64,000 bases of DNA, taken from Candidatus Fermentithermobacillus carboniphilus. GTDB taxonomy: Bacteria; Bacillota; Sulfobacillia; Fermentithermobacillales; Fermentithermobacillaceae. Below are positions 1 through 9,374 of this stretch, piece by piece; position 1 is the stretch's first letter; every line of letters begins with the position of its first letter. The position numbers were made by a program, and so were the translations under genes. The stretch is taken from positions 2,044,517 through 2,108,516 of the forward strand of contig CP062796.1 in NCBI GenBank assembly GCA_018208355.1. Direction: 5' to 3'. Under the pieces are notes generated by a model. It did no database searches, was not told the origin of the DNA, and worked only from the letters and a program-made list of their open reading frames with translations.

Positions 1-1
1 C

Positions 2-343
2 CCGGGTGTGATCCGTGAAGCGGTGACCGCCCTTTCGGCGATGTTTCCGGAAAAGCTTCAATTCGTGAAGACCGGTTCTCGGTTCCTCGAGATTATGGAC
101 GCTTCGGTCAACAAAGGCCTGGCCCTTCAGCTTGTCGCTGAAAGGCTCGGCATTGCGCGGGAAGAGATTGCTGCTCTCGGTGACGGGGATAACGACGTCG
201 AAATGCTGAAAATGGCGGGAGTGGGCGTCGCCATGGCCAACGCCACGCCCAGGCTTTCTCTGGTAGCCGACAGGTTTACTTTCTCATGCGACGACGAAGG
301 GGTTGCTGAATTCATCGAAGAAATCCTGGACAATCCCTATTGA
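2..343 (+). CDS. HAD-superfamily (Cof-type) phosphatase, C-terminal part
   Basis: The reading frame is open to the left edge of the window, so only the C-terminal ~113 residues are present. The segment carries the conserved lysine region (KGLAL) and the acidic motif GDGDNDVEML, which together bind the magnesium and phosphate in Cof/YidA-type HAD hydrolases. Enzymes of this family dephosphorylate small phosphorylated metabolites such as sugar phosphates in the cytosol; the substrate cannot be told from the sequence. The next gene runs on the opposite strand, so this is the last gene of its transcript. Confidence 0.85.
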   Translation, partial: PGVIREAVTALSAMFPEKLQFVKTGSRFLEIMDASVNKGLALQLVAERLGIAREEIAALGDGDNDVEMLKMAGVGVAMANATPRLSLVADRFTFSCDDEGVAEFIEEILDNPY

Positions 344-398
344 CGCCGGGTACTCCCGGCTAGTGAGGGTGGTCCTTGCTGACGGGGACGCTTCTTGC

Positions 399-2039
399 TC
401 ACTGAGGACGTTTAGGAACCGCGACGCTGGTGACTGATTCCCACCAGCCCTCAGGGAGGATTCCCAGGCGCCATACGGCTGTACCTCGAAGACCGTATCT
501 TGAGGCCAGGAGTAACCTTGCTTCCAGCGAGGCACGGGTCTCGACGAACGCGCGGTAAGTTACCTCCCCTTCCTTCCACTCAAGGTACTCGCATGAATAC
601 TCGGGTTTGAAGATGGGCTCCGTCGCTTCGGGAGACTCGCCTGCGGGAACTCCAGAAAGGGACTTGCCGGATGGATCTCCAGTAGAAGGCCCAGACGTGG
701 TCGTGGGTTCCCCAGAGGCAGGAACCGATCTGCCCAGATTGTCCTTTGCTGCCGGACGAGATTGGAGGGTGGATCCGTCTGAGCTTACTTTGTAGAGCGT
801 CCCATAAGCGGGAATACCCAGGAGGATCTTGTTACCCGGCACGACTTCCTTTTCCATGCGGATTGCCTCGTCGACTTTATCCCACGGTGCAGTGGGCGAC
901 GGAGACTTCGGGTCTTCGTATGCGTACGCCATGAGCACTATGAAGTCTGCTTTTTCGCCTATATGTTTGTGGTCGTACCCCTTGAAAGAACCGTTCAAAG
1001 GGGGGAGCGCAACGGCCAGCGGTTTTTCGCCGATAAATCCTTTGAGCGAATCTATGAACGCGTTCATGCCTTCCTTTTCGCTATCCCTCGAGGTCTCATC
1101 TCTTCCGAGACCCTCGAAATCTATGAGGACACCATCATATTCCCAAGTGGCGGCGGCCACGGAATAAGCGAGGTTCTGCCTGGCTACGGGATCCCGGATG
1201 AGACTCGAAAGGCTTCCGTTTTCGTTTTCAGCGAAGACCATGGCGAAACACTCAAGGCCCCGGAGGCGCGACTGGAGCAGCACCGCAGGCCAGCCGTCGG
1301 GTTTGGAGAAGCCTGAGGGGTGACCGGATGAAACGACGGTCCCATCACGGTTAACCGCAAACCAGCCCAGGAAAATGCCTGCCATTTCTGAAGCCGGTGG
1401 TTTTTCCGAGACATAAGGGTACTTATCCCCGAACAGATCTTGCCAGCTCGAGTAAGTGAGAGAGCCTAACGCGTAGAAACCCCATATCTCTGATGGTCGT
1501 TTCGGGGATGATACTAGCACTGTCCTGGTATCTTCCTCCCAGGACACAGTGTAGCCCATGATCTCGCTGAAGAATCTCAATGGGACCACTGTGTTGCCTG
1601 AAACGAGGGCAACGGGCCGGGGGAGGGGATACTCCGTGTCGTTGTAGCGGGCCACATTTTCTCCTATTTTCAGTCTGATGCTCACGCCGTCTCTCGAGCA
1701 GATCGCCTCGGAGGTCGTAGCGTCCCACTCGACGGTGACTCCCAGAGATTCGGCGAGAGCACGCAGAGGCACCATTGTAACTCCGTCGTCTAAGTAAGGT
1801 TCTGTGGGAAACCTGATGGGAAGCCTGTCCAGCAAGACCGTAACCTTCGCTTGCGGGGAGACTGACGCGCTGGAAGATTGGGGTGTCGCGTCGGGTGACG
1901 TGGCGGAGGCGCGTGATGCGATACAGAATAACAAAGCCAGGGCGAAGATGGCCTTTTGAATGTACCTGCGTCCCCTAGGGAAACGATCTTTGTCGCGCAG
2001 AGTCCAACCTGAGTAGTCGTTTCTTCTGAGAAAACTCAT
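399..2039 (-). CDS. Exported GH18-type glycosidase with copper-amine-oxidase-like N-terminal domain
   Basis: The 546-residue product starts at an ATG preceded by GGAGG; longer upstream frames lack a ribosome binding site. An N-terminal hydrophobic segment (about residues 30-47) after a basic stretch suggests export. Residues ~65-185 contain two repeats of the copper amine oxidase N-domain type (VPLRALAESLG and VPLRFFSEIMG), a surface-anchoring module common in Bacillota. The rest is a GH18 barrel: DGVLIDFEGL carries the catalytic glutamate and FIVLMAYAY the later strand. It resembles YaaH/YdhD-type spore or cell-wall glycosidases, so action on peptidoglycan or another glucosamine polymer is inferred. 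It is divergent from the following hydrolase gene. Confidence 0.8.
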   Translation of the reverse strand: MSFLRRNDYSGWTLRDKDRFPRGRRYIQKAIFALALLFCIASRASATSPDATPQSSSASVSPQAKVTVLLDRLPIRFPTEPYLDDGVTMVPLRALAESLGVTVEWDATTSEAICSRDGVSIRLKIGENVARYNDTEYPLPRPVALVSGNTVVPLRFFSEIMGYTVSWEEDTRTVLVSSPKRPSEIWGFYALGSLTYSSWQDLFGDKYPYVSEKPPASEMAGIFLGWFAVNRDGTVVSSGHPSGFSKPDGWPAVLLQSRLRGLECFAMVFAENENGSLSSLIRDPVARQNLAYSVAAATWEYDGVLIDFEGLGRDETSRDSEKEGMNAFIDSLKGFIGEKPLAVALPPLNGSFKGYDHKHIGEKADFIVLMAYAYEDPKSPSPTAPWDKVDEAIRMEKEVVPGNKILLGIPAYGTLYKVSSDGSTLQSRPAAKDNLGRSVPASGEPTTTSGPSTGDPSGKSLSGVPAGESPEATEPIFKPEYSCEYLEWKEGEVTYRAFVETRASLEARLLLASRYGLRGTAVWRLGILPEGWWESVTSVAVPKRPQ

Positions 2040-2251
2040 TGAACGCCCTCCAATTGTCCTGAGAGATGCCGGGGTTGGGTATCTTGAGCGCCAGGGTGCT
2101 CGAGAACGGGAATGCCTTCGCTCACCGCCAATTATACTTGATACACTCCAGCCAGTGTTATACCTTCCCTCGGGAATCGCTATTTGGATGTGGAGGGAGA
2201 CTGTACAATTGAAACTGAGGTTCAAGACCGAACTCTGAGGGGGAATGACCG

Positions 2252-4108
2252 GTGGAAACCAGGACCGAATTTGTGCCTGTATCTTGTGGAGCGAGCCTTG
2301 CCACCCTTGTCATCCTTCCCGGCTCCGGTTCTTATCCCGCGGTGATCGTGCGGACGCTCTACGGGCGCAACAACTTGCCGGGCCTCGGAAGTTTTTTATC
2401 CAGCCACGGTTACGCGACGGTCATCCAGGACGTGCGGGGAAGCGGGGAATCGTCCGGAGACTTTAAGTTCCTGGCTCAGGAGCCGGACGACGCCGTCGAG
2501 ACCGCCAGATGGGTCCTGGCCCAGCCCTGGTGTGACGGAAGGCTGGCCGTTCTCGGTATCTCCTATCTTTCAGCCGCCTCGATCGCCATCGCAGCCGAGT
2601 TTCCGGGACAGGTAAAAGCTGCCATCTGGGTTACGGCTCCTGTAAGAAAGGATATCCTGTGCTTTCAGGGCGGGGCCCTCCGCCTCCATCACACGTTACC
2701 CTGGGTATATATGAGACGGGCTCCTCTCGGCTGCTTCGACCCCGGGACTCTTTACCGGAAGTTGCCTCTTGTCGACGCTATTCCCCAAGACCTCAATCCT
2801 TCGTGGCGGGCTATGCTAGAAGAGGGCCCCCGGTCAAAGTTCTGGGAGGAAAACGATCTGTGGCGCTACGTCCAGAAAGTCCGGGTTCCGGGGCTTCATT
2901 TCGGCGGATGGTTCGATTTCCTCCTCGACGCGACCCTCGTTCCATACTTTGAGATGATAAGATCTGGCGTACCCCAGCGTCTCATCCTTGGACCCTGGAG
3001 CCACAATGGTATCGTGGGGACGGAGAAAATTTCTGGCGACATTTCCTACGGGTACTGGGGAAAGGAGTGTGGAGATGCTGGTTCGGGAGAAGAGAGAGCG
3101 ATGGCGGAATCTCGAGATAGGAGCGATGGTTCAGGTCTAAAGGGGAAGCAGGGGCTCGAACTTGGCGCGGATATGGATATGGTGGATACCTCTTCTCACT
3201 TTGTCGAGGAAAGCGTAAGGTGGCTGGACTTCTGGGTCAAAGGGATAGACGCTGATACCCGCGGTTTTGCGAATAGACCTTCTAGGGTAAGTTACCCCTC
3301 GGGCGGTTCCTCACAGACAGGCGACTTTCAGGGTGGTTTCCGGTTAAGGTCTTCGGTGAGGTGTTTTTTCACGGGCCACCAACCTCACTGGGAGGAATTT
3401 GATTCCTGGCCCCGGCCGAATGCTGGTGTCCTGAGGTTGTACCTCGGCGCGAGAGGTTCACTGCATACCGTCAGCCATCCCGCGGTAGGCTTTCCGGGCA
3501 GCGGCGTCCTTTCTGAGGATATGGCGTTTATAGAAAATCGCCCGGCGACCAGCGATTCTTTCATCTACGATCCCGAGAATCCCGTGCCCACCGAGGGCGG
3601 GGCGGTGTGGGCTTTTTCCAAGGCAGGACTCATACCGGGACCTTCGGTGTCCTCTATCCATCTAAGGGACGATGTCCTAACCTACGATTCCGAACCGTTG
3701 GATAGTCCTTTGAAGATATTCGGGGTCCCGGAAGTAGAACTATACGCATCGTCAAGCGCCCCCGATACGGACTTTGTCGCCATGCTCTTGGACGTGGACG
3801 AAGAGGACGTTGCCAGGTATGTTTCAGACGGCATAGTCAGGGCCAGGTACCGGAACGGCCTGGACAGGGAAGACTTTTTGGTGCCGGGTGAGACCTATCT
3901 CTTCCGAATAATTCTTAAAGGGTGTGCCCACACTTTCGGTCCGGGCCACCGGGTACGCCTTCTAATTACGAGTTCAAACTTTCCCAAGTTTGACCGGAAC
4001 CCGAACACGGGGGAGCCCATCTACCGAAGTCGACGGGTGCAAAAAGCGGTCCAGACAGTGCGCTATGGGCGCGCAACCCCGTCGGCCCTGGTGATTGGGA
4101 CTTTCTAG
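2252..4108 (+). CDS. CocE/NonD family hydrolase (X-Pro dipeptidyl-peptidase S15 fold)
   Basis: A 618-residue alpha/beta hydrolase with a GTG start behind GAGGGGG. The nucleophile elbow is GISYLS, preceded by the strand motif DVRGSGESSGDF; the acid is likely the aspartate in GGWFDFLLD and the histidine that of LGPWSHNG. The C-terminal part (from about residue 400) has the jelly-roll features of the X-Pro peptidase C-terminal domain (for example ELYASSSAPDTDF and RVRLLITSSNFPKFDRN). Family members cleave acyl esters or proline peptides; the substrate is unknown. No signal peptide is visible. A low-complexity charged insertion at about residues 270-310 is unusual. Confidence 0.8.
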   Translation: METRTEFVPVSCGASLATLVILPGSGSYPAVIVRTLYGRNNLPGLGSFLSSHGYATVIQDVRGSGESSGDFKFLAQEPDDAVETARWVLAQPWCDGRLAVLGISYLSAASIAIAAEFPGQVKAAIWVTAPVRKDILCFQGGALRLHHTLPWVYMRRAPLGCFDPGTLYRKLPLVDAIPQDLNPSWRAMLEEGPRSKFWEENDLWRYVQKVRVPGLHFGGWFDFLLDATLVPYFEMIRSGVPQRLILGPWSHNGIVGTEKISGDISYGYWGKECGDAGSGEERAMAESRDRSDGSGLKGKQGLELGADMDMVDTSSHFVEESVRWLDFWVKGIDADTRGFANRPSRVSYPSGGSSQTGDFQGGFRLRSSVRCFFTGHQPHWEEFDSWPRPNAGVLRLYLGARGSLHTVSHPAVGFPGSGVLSEDMAFIENRPATSDSFIYDPENPVPTEGGAVWAFSKAGLIPGPSVSSIHLRDDVLTYDSEPLDSPLKIFGVPEVELYASSSAPDTDFVAMLLDVDEEDVARYVSDGIVRARYRNGLDREDFLVPGETYLFRIILKGCAHTFGPGHRVRLLITSSNFPKFDRNPNTGEPIYRSRRVQKAVQTVRYGRATPSALVIGTF

Positions 4109-4185
4109 GGCAGCCGGGCCAAACTAATGGCGGAAGACTTTCGTATCTTGGTGCCGGTGAGTTCAAAGGCGGGGAGGTGACGTGA

Positions 4186-4374
4186 TTGGCAAAGAAAAGG
4201 CTCATCACGGGTAGGGATGGCGATATACCCGAATTCAATGCTACCGTGGAGACATACGGCCGAAGCATTCCCCAGCCCAGAGAGGTCCGCAGCGACCAGA
4301 ATCAGTTGAAGGGAGACCATGCCCACGGCACCAATAAGGGGAAGAAGACCCCGATGAGGGATAAACTCGGGTAG
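4186..4374 (+). CDS. Small hypothetical protein upstream of rlmH
   Basis: A 62-residue basic, hydrophilic protein. The TTG start sits about six bases after a near-perfect GGGGAGGTGA ribosome binding site, which is the main argument that it is translated. It has no cysteine pairs, membrane segment or motif I recognise. It ends 29 bases before rlmH and is probably cotranscribed with it. Confidence 0.5.
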   Translation: MAKKRLITGRDGDIPEFNATVETYGRSIPQPREVRSDQNQLKGDHAHGTNKGKKTPMRDKLG

Positions 4375-4403
4375 CGTTTGAGTAAGAAACCGGAGGACTA
4401 ACG

Positions 4404-4886
4404 TTGTTACATATAAGGATAATTCTGGTGGGAAGAATACGGGAGCAGTACCTGCGGGACGGCGTCGAGGAGTACCTCAAGCGTCTCAAGCCTTATGCCC
4501 GCGTTGAACTGTTAGAACTTCAGGATGAGCCTGTCCCGGAAAGTCTATCCCAAAAGCAGCTGGAGGCTGCAAGGGCCATAGAAGCTGAACGTGTCCTTCG
4601 CACCGTACGCGAAGGTGAATACTTGGTGGCCATGGATATCCGGGGGAAAGGGATGACATCGCCGGAGTTCAGCAGGTGGATTCAAGATAGGGGATTGACC
4701 GGTGAGTCAAATCTGGCTTTCGTGATAGGAGGGACTACGGGGCTGGCCCCGGAGGTGCTTTCTCGCGCTCGTTTGAGGTTGTCCATGGGCCCGATGACCT
4801 TTCCTCATCAATTCATGCCGCTTTTGCTACTTGAGCAGATTTACCGGGCGTTTAAGATAGCGGCGGGAGAGAAATATCATAGGTGA
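4404..4886 (+). CDS. rlmH: 23S rRNA (pseudouridine1915-N3)-methyltransferase RlmH
   Basis: The 160-residue SPOUT methyltransferase methylates pseudouridine 1915 in helix 69 of 23S rRNA using S-adenosylmethionine. The trefoil-knot signature is clear: FVIGGTTGLAPEVLSRA followed by LSMGPMTFPHQFMPLLLLEQIYRAFKI, and the protein ends in the typical GEKYHR-type tail that contributes to the active site. Length matches the family. The start is a TTG preceded by CCGGAGG. Confidence 0.95.
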   Translation: MLHIRIILVGRIREQYLRDGVEEYLKRLKPYARVELLELQDEPVPESLSQKQLEAARAIEAERVLRTVREGEYLVAMDIRGKGMTSPEFSRWIQDRGLTGESNLAFVIGGTTGLAPEVLSRARLRLSMGPMTFPHQFMPLLLLEQIYRAFKIAAGEKYHR

Positions 4887-5255
4887 TGACAGATCCGACG
4901 AGTGCGTACCTCGTTTGACCCCTTGTCTATGCTATTAATCGACGACTCATGCAAAGGGCACCTCCTCGTGCTCGTTGTTCCATGCTGCAAGAACATTTCG
5001 ATGAAAAATTCTCGTTGACATGCCAAGTTCGGAGTACTAATCTTGAGTGGATCAAGTGGGCATCGCTAGAGCAGGTGGCGACGATGGGGTGATGGTTGTG
5101 TCGGGGCCAAGAACCGAGTCTCGAAGCGACGGGGGTTCAGCTTTGGAGATCTGCTAGTTGTAGCCTTTATTGCGGGGCTCTGGTGGATTATATGGAGTTC
5201 ACCTCAAGCGGGTAGAGCCCAACTCTCTTACGAATCAAGTCACATAAGCCTTGCG
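4887..5255. other. Intergenic region: promoter, broken start of the ABC permease
   Basis: There is no intact gene in these 369 bases. A promoter-like TTGACA sits at 5015-5020. From 5070 onward the frame of the downstream permease is already open and encodes a plausible basic N-terminus and first membrane helix (AKNRVSKRRGFSFGDLLVVA), but it contains no ATG, GTG or TTG until 5256. ATG 5092 and GTG 5098 lie in a neighbouring frame. See the permease entry and the corresponding finding. Confidence 0.6.
5015..5043 (+). promoter_or_regulatory. Putative sigma-A promoter of the ABC importer operon
   Basis: A perfect TTGACA (5015-5020) is followed after 17 bases by TAATCT (5038-5043), which matches the -10 consensus only at three positions. 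The position, about 50 bases ahead of the likely original permease start, fits. Confidence 0.4.
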
Positions 5256-6827
5256 TTGACAAGCTTGCCCTACTACGTATTGCGATCCGTGATTAGAATG
5301 GTCCTGGCTTTTCTTTTGTCCTTGGCGTTTACATTTGTGTACGGGTATATAGCAGCGCACAATCGGGTTGCCGAGATGGTGTTGATCCCGCTTCTGGATA
5401 TACTGCAATCAGTGCCGGTACTTGGATTCCTTTCTGTAAGTGTAGCTTCACTTGTATCGCTGTTTCCCGGATCGATTTTGGGATACGAAATAGCATCGAT
5501 CCTGGCTATCTTCACCAGCCAGGCTTGGAACATGACGTTCGCGTTTTATCAATCACTGACGTCCATCCCCAGAGATCTTCGTGAGGCAGCCAGCATGCTT
5601 CGGCTTTCCAAGTGGCAAACCTTTAAGTACTTGGAGCTCCCCTATTCAATCATAAGCCTGGTTTGGAACGGCATGATGTCTTTCGGGGGAGGATGGTTCT
5701 TCCTCGCAGCCAGCGAAACCATCACTGTCCTTGGTAGGGACGTTCAACTACCGGGGATAGGTTCGTATATGGCGACGGCTATCAGGGCTTCCAGCACTTC
5801 TGGGCTCCTTGCAGCGCTGGTGTCAATGGTTGCGGTCATCGTGGTCATCGACCAGATAGTCTGGCGGCCCCTGGTGGTCTGGAGCAGAAAGTTCAAGGTA
5901 GAGATGACTGCCTCGGACGAGGAGCCGACTTCTTGGGTGATGGAACTACTGAAGAAATCCCTCCTGCTATCTTTCCTCGAGGATGCTTTTGGGCCTATAG
6001 GCAGGTTTATGGCCGGGTACGCTGAGAGGCTGCGCCGCGGCAGGCGCAGTGGTGGCAGAGCGCTGCGCCTCATTTCCAGAGTGGCGCTGATCTGCATGGA
6101 TATCCTGATCGTGGGATTGCTGGTAAGAGGGGCTTTCTGGTTTGTCAGAGGCATCTGGTTGCTGTGGTCGGTCCTTGATATTGGCGACGTGTTAAAAGTG
6201 TTTTATCTCGGTGGACTAACCCTGGTCAGGGTGATGGCCGCCGTCTTCCTTGGCATGTTGTGGACGATACCGGCTGGGGTGAAAATCGGCACGACCCCCC
6301 GGCTCCGCCGATTCCTTCAACCTGTGGTGCAAGTGCTGGCTTCGTTTCCCGCAAACATGTTCTTTCCCTTCGTCACAGTCCTGTACATCCGCTATCACAT
6401 AAGCATGGAGATCGGCTCTATACCCCTGATGATGCTAGGCACGCAATGGTACCTGCTGTTCAATGTCATAGGCGGAGCAATGTCCATCCCTAATGACCTT
6501 AACGAAGCCTCGGTGGTCTACGGCTTGAGAGGGATCCAACGCTGGACCAAGTTCATTTTGCCTGCCATATTTCCTTCGGTTGTCACCGGAGGTATCACCG
6601 CGGCGGGTGGGGCATGGAATGCCAGCATAGTCGCTGAGGTAACTTCGTGGGGTAGTACGACGTTGACTGCCACTGGTCTAGGCTCGCTCATTTCACAGGC
6701 AACCAATTCAGGAGACTGGGCGATGATAGTTTTGAGCATAAGCGCTATGGCGGCGATAGTAGTTGGCGTCAACCGGTTGTTCTGGCGTCGGCTGTACGCG
6801 CGGGCCGAAGAGATGAGAGCGATGTAG
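5256..6827 (+). CDS. NitT/TauT-type ABC transporter permease, two fused membrane domains
   Basis: The product is about 523 residues from TTG 5256, roughly twice the size of a normal BPD_transp_1 permease. Two copies of the permease domain are visible, each with an EAA-type loop that contacts the ATPase: LREAASMLRLSKWQTFKYLELP in the first half and LNEASVVYGLRGIQRWTKFILP in the second, so one polypeptide supplies both membrane halves. The TTG at 5256 has no ribosome binding site, and open in-frame coding extends upstream to 5070 with a basic N-terminus and a membrane helix. A missing G in the run at 5103-5106 would join it to ATG 5092. The gene may therefore be frameshifted or contain a sequence error. 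The ATPase follows 23 bases downstream; no binding-protein gene is adjacent. Confidence 0.8.
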   Translation: MTSLPYYVLRSVIRMVLAFLLSLAFTFVYGYIAAHNRVAEMVLIPLLDILQSVPVLGFLSVSVASLVSLFPGSILGYEIASILAIFTSQAWNMTFAFYQSLTSIPRDLREAASMLRLSKWQTFKYLELPYSIISLVWNGMMSFGGGWFFLAASETITVLGRDVQLPGIGSYMATAIRASSTSGLLAALVSMVAVIVVIDQIVWRPLVVWSRKFKVEMTASDEEPTSWVMELLKKSLLLSFLEDAFGPIGRFMAGYAERLRRGRRSGGRALRLISRVALICMDILIVGLLVRGAFWFVRGIWLLWSVLDIGDVLKVFYLGGLTLVRVMAAVFLGMLWTIPAGVKIGTTPRLRRFLQPVVQVLASFPANMFFPFVTVLYIRYHISMEIGSIPLMMLGTQWYLLFNVIGGAMSIPNDLNEASVVYGLRGIQRWTKFILPAIFPSVVTGGITAAGGAWNASIVAEVTSWGSTTLTATGLGSLISQATNSGDWAMIVLSISAMAAIVVGVNRLFWRRLYARAEEMRAM

Positions 6828-6850
6828 GATCGCCGAAGGGAGGGTAACCC

Positions 6851-8128
6851 GTGAGCGTGTCTCTGATCGAACTCCACAAGATCACCAAGAGGTTTGAGCG
6901 TCCGCCCCTGGCACCCATCGAGGTCCTGAGCGATATATCGCTTACGGTGAGGTCTGAAGAGATTCTCGCCATCCTTGGCCCTTCCGGGTCAGGAAAATCT
7001 ACTTTGCTCAGGATAATGGCGGGACTCATAACGCCGTCCTCGGGCGAAGTTCTCTCAGCCGGGAGAAGGCTTGACGGTATCAACAATGGCGTAGCCATGG
7101 TGTTCCAGACATTCGCGATTTTTCCCTGGCTAACTGTGCTTGAGAATGTAGAACTTGGCTTGATTAACTCTTCCCTGACAGCTGAAGAGCGGCGCAAGAG
7201 GGCGCTCGAGATGATCGATATGATCGGTCTGGACGGCTTCGAAGGCGCCTATCCCAAAGAATTGTCCGGCGGGATGCGTCAGAGGGTTGGTTTCGCGAGG
7301 GCGCTGGCGGTCCATCCCGAAATCCTTCTCATGGACGAACCTTTCTCGGGTTTGGACGTCCTAACAGCCGAAAACCTCAGGCGAGATTTGCTCGACCTGT
7401 GGCGTGAAAAGCGGATACCCACGAAAGCGATAGTGGTGGTAACTCACAATATCGAGGAAGCCGTATATCTCTCAGACCGGATCGTTATTCTGCAGCGTAA
7501 TCCGGGTCGGGTTGTCGCGGATATAACTAACCATGCCGCAGGGCTCGACAAGCGCGATCCGAGGTTCGTCAGCATGGTGGATTCTGTCTACGGAGTACTG
7601 ACCACGAGAGAGGCCAAGGCGGAATCGGTTGCGTCAGCCAGGAGGTATGTACCGATGGCGCCCGTCGGTGCGATGACGGGTCTCGTGGAACTCTTGAGGG
7701 ATCTGGGTTCCAGGGCAGACCTGCCCAACGTAGCCCATGAGCTTCTCCTGGAATACGATGATCTTCTTCCCCTGGTTGAGGCCGCAGAAATCCTGGGATT
7801 CGCCCGAGTCGGACGCGGGGACGTGGAGTTGACTAGGGTAGGAGAAGAATTCGCCGATGCCAATGTGTTGGAGCGCAAGGAAATATTCAAGAGACAGGCG
7901 CTTTCCAACGTGCCGCAGTTTCAGGCAATTATCAAGGTGCTCAAATCAAAGAGAGACAGACGCATGCCGAAAGAGTTTTTTGTCGAGCTCATGGAGCAGC
8001 ATGTGAGCCCGGCTGAAGCAGAGCATAGAGTCGACACGTTGATCGATTGGGGACGTTATGCTGAAATCCTATACTACGATGAAGATTCCGGACTTATCTA
8101 CCTTGAAGACTCGGAAGATAGAAAGTGA
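6851..8128 (+). CDS. ABC transporter ATPase with C-terminal AAA-associated domain
   Basis: The 425-residue protein powers the importer encoded just upstream. The first ~245 residues are an ABC domain: Walker [11 protein letters not shown]-loop FQTFAIFPW, signature [15 protein letters not shown], Walker [13 protein letters not shown] and switch histidine in [10 protein letters not shown], all as in NrtD/SsuB/TauB ATPases. Residues ~275-420 match the AAA-associated C-terminal domain found on a subset of these ATPases and may regulate transport. Start is GTG after a GGGAGGGTAA site. Substrate is unknown; nitrate, sulfonate, thiamine precursors and others are possible in this family. Confidence 0.85.
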   Translation: MSVSLIELHKITKRFERPPLAPIEVLSDISLTVRSEEILAILGPSGSGKSTLLRIMAGLITPSSGEVLSAGRRLDGINNGVAMVFQTFAIFPWLTVLENVELGLINSSLTAEERRKRALEMIDMIGLDGFEGAYPKELSGGMRQRVGFARALAVHPEILLMDEPFSGLDVLTAENLRRDLLDLWREKRIPTKAIVVVTHNIEEAVYLSDRIVILQRNPGRVVADITNHAAGLDKRDPRFVSMVDSVYGVLTTREAKAESVASARRYVPMAPVGAMTGLVELLRDLGSRADLPNVAHELLLEYDDLLPLVEAAEILGFARVGRGDVELTRVGEEFADANVLERKEIFKRQALSNVPQFQAIIKVLKSKRDRRMPKEFFVELMEQHVSPAEAEHRVDTLIDWGRYAEILYYDEDSGLIYLEDSEDRK

Positions 8129-8172
8129 TCCTGACCTCAGAGACTCGGGGGCAAGCACAGGGGAGGATATCT

Positions 8173-9078
8173 ATGACGGGATGGCACGCTCTCATACTGG
8201 GGATAATACAAGGGCTGACTGAATTTCTACCCGTATCAAGCTCGGGACACCTCATTTTAGGCTCGCGGTTCTTAGGACTTCCTGCCCCCGGGCTTTCGTT
8301 TTCCATTGCGGCGCATGTGGGCACTGCGGTAGCGACGATAGGGATGTTCCGGGACGAAATCGCCTGGCTGGTCAGAGACATTTTCGGGCGCGGGCGGGGT
8401 GGAAAGATAGCGCTCGCAAACATCATCATCGGCTCCATTCCTGCAGCCTTGGTTGGACTCCTGTTCAAAGGTGCGGTAGAGGCGCTATTCTCGACGCCCC
8501 TGGCGGCTTCGGTGGGCCTTCTGGTTACCGGGTGCGTGCTGAAGATCTCGGGACGCGGAAGAGAACGTGCTTTCCACGTTGAAACTGCTGAAGACTATGG
8601 CAAGAAGGGTACCGGGATACCGAGCTGCCGGAAGAAAAACCGCCAGGACAGCCGTCCAAATCTGAGAATCCTGCGTGAGGACAACGGCCATACCCCGCTT
8701 TCTACGGTCACGACGTGGCGCGCTCTGGTGACGGGCATAGCCCAGGCTATCGCCATAGTCCCGGGTATATCAAGATCGGGTATGACCATTACAGCCGGGC
8801 TTTTGTCTGGGATGTCGAGGGAAGACTCGGCGAAGTTCTCTTTCCTCCTGGCGCTTCCTGCAACTCTCGGGGCGGCCCTACTTGACCTCAAAGATCTCTT
8901 AGGGACCGGAGCCGAGACAATGACGGCGCAATTGTTGATAGGGGCAATTGTATCGTTGATTACGGGAGTCTTCGCCATATCCCTGACTTACAACTTTGTG
9001 CGTAGAGGAAGCCTCGATAGGTTTGCGTACTACTGCTGGGCCCTAGGGCTCCTGTCCTTGTTCGTGGTACTCCGGTAG
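8173..9078 (+). CDS. uppP: Undecaprenyl-diphosphatase UppP (BacA family)
   Basis: This integral membrane enzyme removes a phosphate from undecaprenyl pyrophosphate, recycling the lipid carrier for peptidoglycan and other envelope polymers. The two family signatures are present: GLTEFLPVSSSGHLI near the N-terminus and PGISRSGMTITAGLLSGMSR in the second half. The start is ATG 8173 behind GGGGAGGA; a longer frame overlapping the ATPase gene lacks support. The 301-residue product is longer than usual because of a ~50-residue hydrophilic, charged insertion between the two halves (about residues 130-180). It may be cotranscribed with the ABC genes. Confidence 0.93.
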   Translation: MTGWHALILGIIQGLTEFLPVSSSGHLILGSRFLGLPAPGLSFSIAAHVGTAVATIGMFRDEIAWLVRDIFGRGRGGKIALANIIIGSIPAALVGLLFKGAVEALFSTPLAASVGLLVTGCVLKISGRGRERAFHVETAEDYGKKGTGIPSCRKKNRQDSRPNLRILREDNGHTPLSTVTTWRALVTGIAQAIAIVPGISRSGMTITAGLLSGMSREDSAKFSFLLALPATLGAALLDLKDLLGTGAETMTAQLLIGAIVSLITGVFAISLTYNFVRRGSLDRFAYYCWALGLLSLFVVLR

Positions 9079-9105
9079 ATCGTGATCCCGGTGGCATAGC
9101 CTCCT

Positions 9106-9265
9106 TACTTCCGCGATAGCATTCGGTCTGAACCCCGCCCCGGCTAGCGACCCCGGGGTACCCGTCATCCTACTTCCGCGATAGTATTCGGCTTGAACCG
9201 CTCGGACGAATGTGCCGCAAGAGACCCGGTCAAGCCTGCTTCAGCGATAGCATCAGGCGTGAACT
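9106..9265. repeat. Three imperfect 29-nt direct repeats at ~65-nt period
   Basis: Copies lie at 9106-9134, 9171-9199 and 9237-9265. Copies 1 and 2 agree at 26 of 29 positions; copy 3 agrees with copy 1 at 22. The shared core reads GCGATAG followed by a variable middle and a TGAAC end. The spacing is 65 and 66 bases, and intervening segments are dissimilar. The repeats occupy the non-coding gap between uppP and the YitT gene. Confidence 0.75.
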
Positions 9266-9374
9266 CGAATGACGCTTGCCATATAGCAGGTACATGTCAA
9301 GTTAGGCGTTCCGGCTGGGCAAGATGTAGTAGGGACTGATGTGGAGCCTCATGTGGACGTCACGAGGTGGTACG

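Noticed and set aside
9106..9265. The three 29-nt repeats as a CRISPR array
   Set aside because: Copies differ at 3 and 7 of 29 positions, there are only three, and no cas gene is nearby.
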